From Nitrospiraceae bacterium (GTDB lineage: Bacteria; Nitrospirota; Thermodesulfovibrionia; Thermodesulfovibrionales; UBA9159): a DNA stretch of 8,905 nucleotides. Under the pieces are notes generated by a model that worked only from the letters and a program-made list of their open reading frames with translations, did not search any database and was not told the origin of the DNA. Shown piece by piece: positions 5,294 to 8,905 of this stretch (position 1 is the stretch's first letter; each line of letters begins with the position of its first letter). A program made the translations under genes and the position numbers. The DNA is taken from contig DMNE01000139.1 of assembly GCA_003453735.1 (NCBI GenBank), forward strand, positions 14,292 to 23,196. The letters run 5' to 3'.

Positions 5294-6752
5294 GGCGGTT
5301 ATTCAGTCCTTCCCCTCCCGACTTTTTAAAAAGACCTCTCTTTGTCCACAGCCAGAACAGGCTCCTGAGACCTTTCGCAGCTGCTCTCAAATCATTGATA
5401 CTTCTCATCTCAAGAAGCTTCTTGAGGATGAAAGAAGGTCTGGAATAGAACCTCTTGAAGGCTGTCTGACGGAGTTGTACGATCTCTTCCCTGGTCATCG
5501 TGTACGGGATAAACGCAGCCCCCTGATAGGTGAAGTCCGTGAGCTCATCAGATACGGTTCCATATCTTTCGAGATTCTCGTAAAGGTACGTGCCAGGGAA
5601 TGGCGTTATGGCATGGAAATTCGCGATATCGGGGTTAAGGCCGATGGCAAAATCGATGGTCCTCAAGCCTTCTTCAAATGTTTCGCCGGGAATACCGAAA
5701 AGAAAAGGAGTGCTGACCCTGATCCCGACATCTTTCGCGGCCTTCACAGCCCTTTGTATCTGCTCAGTGGTCGTCCCTTTCCTGATAGCGTTCAGATTCT
5801 TTTGGACACCGCTCTCAGCGCCGAGGAGTATCGCCCAGCAGCCCGCATCCCTGAATGCCTTCAGCAGCGGCTTGTCAACCTGATTCACGCAGGCTGAGGC
5901 AAACCATGCAAAATCAAGGCCCCTTGCCTTTATCTCGCTGGCTATCTGCATGGCCCTGTTATAATCTGCGGCCAGGGTATCGTCTATAAACTTTATCTCC
6001 CGGTACCCTTGACTGATGCAGTGCTCTATTTCTTCCATCACATTCCCGACGCTACGGTAACGTATTCCGCTCTTCCGCTCTTTGTCTATCTGGAAGCAAT
6101 AGATACATCTTCTGTTACACCCCCGAGAGGTCATCAAAACGGCCACCGGTTTTCTCCGATAAGTTGCAGGGGGAGGGACATAGAGATTTGCATCCCCCAA
6201 CAAATCCCGGGCGGGAAAAGGGAGGGAATCAAGGTCGTTGATCAAGGGACGGGAAGGATTTTTCACGACCGTTTCACCTTCCCGATAAATAATCCCCTCC
6301 ACTCCTGCGAGACTTTCCCCTGCCTGAAGCCTTTCAACTGCTTCAAGAACGGTAAACTCTCCCTCACCGGTGACTATCGCATCAAGGGATTCACCTGCAT
6401 CTTCAAGACAGCGTTCCTGCATGGCGATAGGATAGGGACCCCCTGCACAGATAAAAACATGCTGTTGAAACATCTTTCGAAGATCACAAGCTGTCATTAG
6501 CGCTTTTTTCCACCCAAAGGTCGTTGAGTAAAGACCGACAAATTCAGGATTGAATTTTTTTACGTCCGCGAGTAGCTTCTCATGGGTTACAAATGCGCCG
6601 TTAAAGAACTGTACTTCATGGCCTGCATTCTGTAATACTGCCGCCACGTAAAGGGTTCCGAGCGGCTGCCAGTAATTAATCTGGGAGCTTCCTGTTTTTG
6701 AAGAAAAGATATCTTCGGGCACCCACGATGGAATCACTAATGCACACCGCAT
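5244..6752 (-). CDS. Cobalamin-binding-domain radical SAM enzyme (BchE/HpnJ-like class)
   Basis: A 502-residue class B radical SAM protein. Residues 1-150 form the Rossmann-like B12-binding domain (PLGTLYVAAVLQNAGHEV at 30-47, FVGLYSTT at 71-78, ICAGGPYPIAMQE at 101-113, IVTGEGE at 126-132). The radical SAM domain begins near 195, with Cys212-x3-Cys216-x2-Cys219 (SRGCNRRCIYCF), FIDDTL (255-260), GAESG (311-315) and FGIPGET (352-358). Such enzymes methylate unactivated carbons or perform ring and oxidative chemistry on lipids, tetrapyrroles or natural products. The classical cobalamin motif DxHxxG is absent, as in many of this class. ATG 6752 is supported by AGGAGGAG (6763-6770), which sits in the 22-bp gap after the FAD gene, indicating one operon. 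The last residues (about 485-502) are encoded in the region overlapping the convergent radical SAM gene and look unconserved. Substrate unknown. Confidence 0.9.
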   Translation of the reverse strand: MRCALVIPSWVPEDIFSSKTGSSQINYWQPLGTLYVAAVLQNAGHEVQFFNGAFVTHEKLLADVKKFNPEFVGLYSTTFGWKKALMTACDLRKMFQQHVFICAGGPYPIAMQERCLEDAGESLDAIVTGEGEFTVLEAVERLQAGESLAGVEGIIYREGETVVKNPSRPLINDLDSLPFPARDLLGDANLYVPPPATYRRKPVAVLMTSRGCNRRCIYCFQIDKERKSGIRYRSVGNVMEEIEHCISQGYREIKFIDDTLAADYNRAMQIASEIKARGLDFAWFASACVNQVDKPLLKAFRDAGCWAILLGAESGVQKNLNAIRKGTTTEQIQRAVKAAKDVGIRVSTPFLFGIPGETFEEGLRTIDFAIGLNPDIANFHAITPFPGTYLYENLERYGTVSDELTDFTYQGAAFIPYTMTREEIVQLRQTAFKRFYSRPSFILKKLLEMRSINDLRAAAKGLRSLFWLWTKRGLFKKSGGEGLNNRLTTGDIRVSAQDTISH

Positions 6753-6774
6753 TCGAAGAGCACTCCTCCTGTCG

Positions 6775-8244
6775 TCATTGTACGCGAAGCAAAGCTATCC
6801 CTTCGTCCCCCGTGATAGGGACTGCTTCGCGGATCACAGGGACATCATTGCAGGGGCACCATTCAATCTTCCCTACCCGAGCTGCTTTTTTCAGAACCCT
6901 CTCTGCGCTGCCTACTCCAGACTCTATCGCGTGATCCATATTGTAATACCTGAACATTCCCCCTCTCCCCGTGATGTGGAGATTTTTGAACCTGCTGAGA
7001 TATTGGTGAATTTCCCTGCATATGTTCCGGTACCCCACCTCAAATAAAGGATAGGCCTTGGGCACTCTTACGACAGCGCTGTCGATCACTTCATTGCTTG
7101 CAATAAATCCGAGTTGCTCCAGGTTTGCGACCGTGAGATCAACAAGGCCCTCATCGCTCTCATTCCATATCCGATCACCCCGGAAACTGAAGAATTCCAT
7201 GACCATGATGGTCTTCCCCTCAGGAGCCATTTCCTCGCTCCAGTTTGTCGGTTCATGGATCCTACCGAAAGGCATATTCCGCTCGGGAACATATATCCAT
7301 GTCTGATCTGTGACTCTTCTCCTGTCAATCATGATGGCCACGACAATAAGGTCTCTGAATTTCAGCCTTGAAGCTGCAGCCAGGATATTCTCGGGAGGAG
7401 CGGGGTTGAGGATCCCTACAAGCTTTGGTAATGGGATGCTCGAAATGAATTCTTTTCCCGGAATAACTTCCTTGTGGGTATTACTTCCCGCAACAATGCT
7501 GTCTACGGTAAAATCCGAGTGGTTAACGCGTTCAACAGATGTACTGATATACACATCATTGTTCTTTACTATTTCCTCCTTCAACCTGTCGGAAATGCGC
7601 CCTATGCCTAATCGAGGATAGAGGAAGCTGTCCACAAGTGTCGGCATGTCCTTTCCGGCGAATCTAAAGAAGGCATTCCTGATAGCCTTTGCCAGCGAAA
7701 GTCCCCTGATACGCTGCTCAACCCATTCTGCGCTTATCCCTCCGCACTCCATGCCCCATACCTTTTCGCTGTACTCTTTGAAGTACATATTGAACATCGT
7801 CCGTCCGAAATGCCTGACCACCCAATCTTCAAGGGAGATATCCTCTTTCTTCCTCACTAAGCTCTTAACCTTTTCGATCCCGTAATCACCTATGATCTTT
7901 AGTGTCACAGGGAGACCCAGACTGAAAACGGCATTGAACGGTCTCAGGGGATAATCGATATATTGGTTGCGCATGTAAATCTTGCTCTTACGACAAACTG
8001 AAATCAATTCACTGCCCATCAAGTTTTTCACAAAGGCATTAACATTCTCGTCGGTTGTGAAAAATCGGTGACCGCCTAAATCGAACCGAAACCCATTATG
8101 AATTAGTGTCTTGGACAGGCCTCCAACCATTGAATCACTCTCGAAGATCTTTACCCTGACTCCTGCTTTCGCCAAGACATATCCTGCCGAAAGGCCCGCA
8201 AGACCCCCTCCCAATACGATTACCGCATCTTCCCCATTGTTCAT
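6775..8244 (-). CDS. FAD-dependent amine-oxidase / UDP-galactopyranose-mutase-like oxidoreductase
   Basis: A 489-residue flavoprotein with an N-terminal FAD-binding fold: VIVLGGGLAGLSAGYVL (8-24), acidic FES end of beta-2 (34-36), MVGGLSKT (39-46) and FDLGGHRFFT (54-63). The C-terminal FAD signature GRGGMFRYYNMDHAIESG lies near 426-443. This pairing is shared by UDP-galactopyranose mutase, protoporphyrinogen-oxidase-like and carotenoid-desaturase-like proteins, and close relatives occur in polysaccharide and lipid gene clusters. The reaction (sugar ring contraction, desaturation or amine oxidation) cannot be told. The frame also opens at GTG 8256; ATG 8244 is preferred because the dinucleotide-binding motif then starts at the usual distance and a GGA lies 9 bp upstream, but neither start has a strong site. 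It leads the B12-radical SAM gene by 22 bp. The last 45 residues, with a CPC, look like an unconserved tail. Confidence 0.85.
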   Translation of the reverse strand: MNNGEDAVIVLGGGLAGLSAGYVLAKAGVRVKIFESDSMVGGLSKTLIHNGFRFDLGGHRFFTTDENVNAFVKNLMGSELISVCRKSKIYMRNQYIDYPLRPFNAVFSLGLPVTLKIIGDYGIEKVKSLVRKKEDISLEDWVVRHFGRTMFNMYFKEYSEKVWGMECGGISAEWVEQRIRGLSLAKAIRNAFFRFAGKDMPTLVDSFLYPRLGIGRISDRLKEEIVKNNDVYISTSVERVNHSDFTVDSIVAGSNTHKEVIPGKEFISSIPLPKLVGILNPAPPENILAAASRLKFRDLIVVAIMIDRRRVTDQTWIYVPERNMPFGRIHEPTNWSEEMAPEGKTIMVMEFFSFRGDRIWNESDEGLVDLTVANLEQLGFIASNEVIDSAVVRVPKAYPLFEVGYRNICREIHQYLSRFKNLHITGRGGMFRYYNMDHAIESGVGSAERVLKKAARVGKIEWCPCNDVPVIREAVPITGDEGIALLRVQ

Positions 8245-8272
8245 GTCTCTGTCCACGCTATCTTAAGGCACA

Positions 8273-8299
8273 AATACCCTGCGCTAATCTGCAGGTATT
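8273..8299. terminator. Inverted repeat between the stress-protein gene and the FAD gene
   Basis: AATAC-(C)-CTGC (8273-8282) pairs with GCAGGTATT (8291-8299): nine base pairs with one bulged C and an 8-base loop. It lies downstream of the stress-protein stop on the minus strand, where a terminator is expected. However, only TATTTGTG follows in that direction, a poor U-run. It may separate the stress-protein message from the FAD-radical SAM operon. Confidence 0.33.
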
Positions 8300-8301
8300 C
8301 T

Positions 8302-8316
8302 GTTTTCTCTGAAAAC
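8302..8316. repeat. Perfect small hairpin GTTTTC-TCT-GAAAAC
   Basis: Six base pairs with a 3-base loop, AT-rich. On the plus strand it is followed by TTTTTCTTATT, so it would resemble a weak terminator for plus-strand transcripts, but no plus-strand gene ends here. With the neighbouring inverted repeat it fills the 104-bp gap after the stress-protein gene. Confidence 0.35.
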
Positions 8317-8348
8317 TTTTTCTTATTGGGCTCCTAATAGAATTAATC

Positions 8349-8816
8349 TCACCTGGCCAACACTACAGATACCTCGGCATTATTCGCCACTTCTCTACTC
8401 ACGCTTCCCATGAAGAAATGAGTGACCCTTTTTCCTCTGGATCCAATGATGATCATCTCAACGCCCTCTTCTTTCGCGGCGTTGAGAATCTCTTCGGCTG
8501 GGTGCCCGGATCGAGTAACTGCTTTTATCCCGGTCACTCCCGCGTTTTCCATTTCCTTTCTGTAATGATTTATGATTCTTTGAGCCTTTTTGTCCAATGC
8601 TTCTTGATATTCTGTTCCGTGCAATACTTCCCGCAATGTGGTGATCTCAGAATCAGGAAGCATCTCATCCATCAGGGATCTGCCCTCGAACTTTTCAACG
8701 TACAGCAGTACCGTTGTCTCAGGACGCACGCAGGGGAACATCCGTATGTATGTTTCAAGAGCGGCCGTCGAGCCTTTGCTATCATCAACTGCCACTAGTA
8801 CCTTCTTCATTTTCAT
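8349..8816 (-). CDS. Universal stress protein, UspA family
   Basis: A 155-residue single-domain Usp protein, a cytoplasmic alpha/beta nucleotide-binding fold involved in stress adaptation. It starts with KKVLVAVDDSKGS (4-16), with Asp11 at the adenine-binding position. GHPAEEIL (104-111) precedes MIIIGSRG (121-128), and the phosphate loop ends at GSVS (137-140). The last strand is EVSVVLAR at the C-terminus. The usual ATP motif is G-x2-G-x9-G-S/T; here Gly128 and Gly137 are only 8 residues apart, so ATP binding may be altered. Three in-frame starts are close together (GTG 8822, ATG 8816, ATG 8810); 8816 is chosen because GAGG (8822-8825) lies five bases before it. It is followed after 104 bp by the FAD gene and preceded by a partial gene 32 bp upstream, all on the minus strand. 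Confidence 0.93.
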   Translation of the reverse strand: MKMKKVLVAVDDSKGSTAALETYIRMFPCVRPETTVLLYVEKFEGRSLMDEMLPDSEITTLREVLHGTEYQEALDKKAQRIINHYRKEMENAGVTGIKAVTRSGHPAEEILNAAKEEGVEMIIIGSRGKRVTHFFMGSVSREVANNAEVSVVLAR

Positions 8817-8848
8817 TTTCACCTCACTTCATATGAATGTATATATGG

Positions 8849-8905
8849 CTACTTCCCATATCCCCCTGTTGAAGGCGGTGTTCCATATCCGCCTGCAGCC
8901 GGCGC
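8849..8905 (-). CDS. C-terminal end of a Gly/Tyr-rich protein, cut by the window edge
   Basis: Only the last 18 codons and a TAG stop are in the window. The residues are low-complexity and rich in Gly, Tyr, Pro and Thr, with GGYG occurring twice (GGYGTPPSTGGYGK at the end). The DNA word GGATATGG repeats with it. The orientation and the 32-bp gap to the stress-protein start suit an upstream gene of the same operon. Because GGATATGG is nearly self-complementary in coding sense, the plus strand also reads as a Tyr/Pro-rich stretch, but that frame has no start codon. Function unknown; this may be a disordered tail of a membrane or surface protein. Confidence 0.45.
   Translation of the reverse strand, partial: APAAGGYGTPPSTGGYGK

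Noticed and set aside
5322..5333. Palindrome CTTTTTAAAAAG near the convergent gene ends, as a bidirectional terminator
   Set aside because: It has no loop or GC-rich stem and lies inside the coding sequence of the B12-radical SAM gene.
5475..5897. 140-codon plus-strand open frame
   Set aside because: It lies opposite the conserved radical SAM domain of the B12-type enzyme and has no ribosome binding site or domain.
6009..6500. 163-codon plus-strand open frame
   Set aside because: It is a shadow of the B12-binding and cysteine-motif region of the minus-strand gene.

Overview
The window looks like chromosomal DNA from an anaerobic bacterium that uses the reductive acetyl-CoA (Wood-Ljungdahl) pathway. 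The evidence is a minus-strand set of three genes for the corrinoid/methyl branch and for nickel enzyme maturation, together with clear bacterial Shine-Dalgarno sites (AGGAGGT, AAAGGAGGTG, AGGAGGAG). The gene mix (acetyl-CoA pathway, several radical SAM enzymes, universal stress protein) would fit Nitrospirota/Thermodesulfovibrionia or a sulfate-reducer-like lineage. That placement is inference: no rRNA or marker gene is present.

Region 1 (1-2311, minus strand): cooC/acsF-type maturation ATPase, then acsE (methyltetrahydrofolate:corrinoid/iron-sulfur protein methyltransferase), then the start of acsD (corrinoid/iron-sulfur protein small subunit, cut by the window edge). Together they move the methyl group from folate to the corrinoid protein and insert nickel into CODH/ACS. 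The acsE-acsD gap carries a small run of degenerate 7-bp units, and a strong -10-like box lies almost against the cooC start codon.

Region 2 (2312-3221): about 0.9 kb with little convincing coding. It holds one short signal-peptide-bearing ORF with an excellent ribosome binding site, possibly frameshifted. There is also a protein-like fragment ending at a hairpin, a 12-bp direct repeat, and promoter-like and hairpin elements before the next gene.

Region 3 (3222-8244): two convergent gene pairs. On the plus strand a membrane-anchored family 2 glycosyltransferase overlaps by one base with a radical SAM protein carrying extra C-terminal cysteines. On the minus strand an FAD-dependent amine-oxidase/UDP-galactopyranose-mutase-like oxidoreductase is followed 22 bp later by a cobalamin-binding-type radical SAM enzyme. 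The two radical SAM genes overlap tail to tail by 50 bp. The set has the look of a small pathway for a glycosylated lipid, polysaccharide or other metabolite; its product cannot be read from the sequence. It is the best candidate here for an undescribed system.

Region 4 (8245-8905, minus strand): inverted repeats, a UspA-family stress protein with a slightly short nucleotide-binding loop, and the last residues of a Gly/Tyr-rich protein cut by the window edge. No tRNA, rRNA, CRISPR array, insertion sequence or transposase was recognised.
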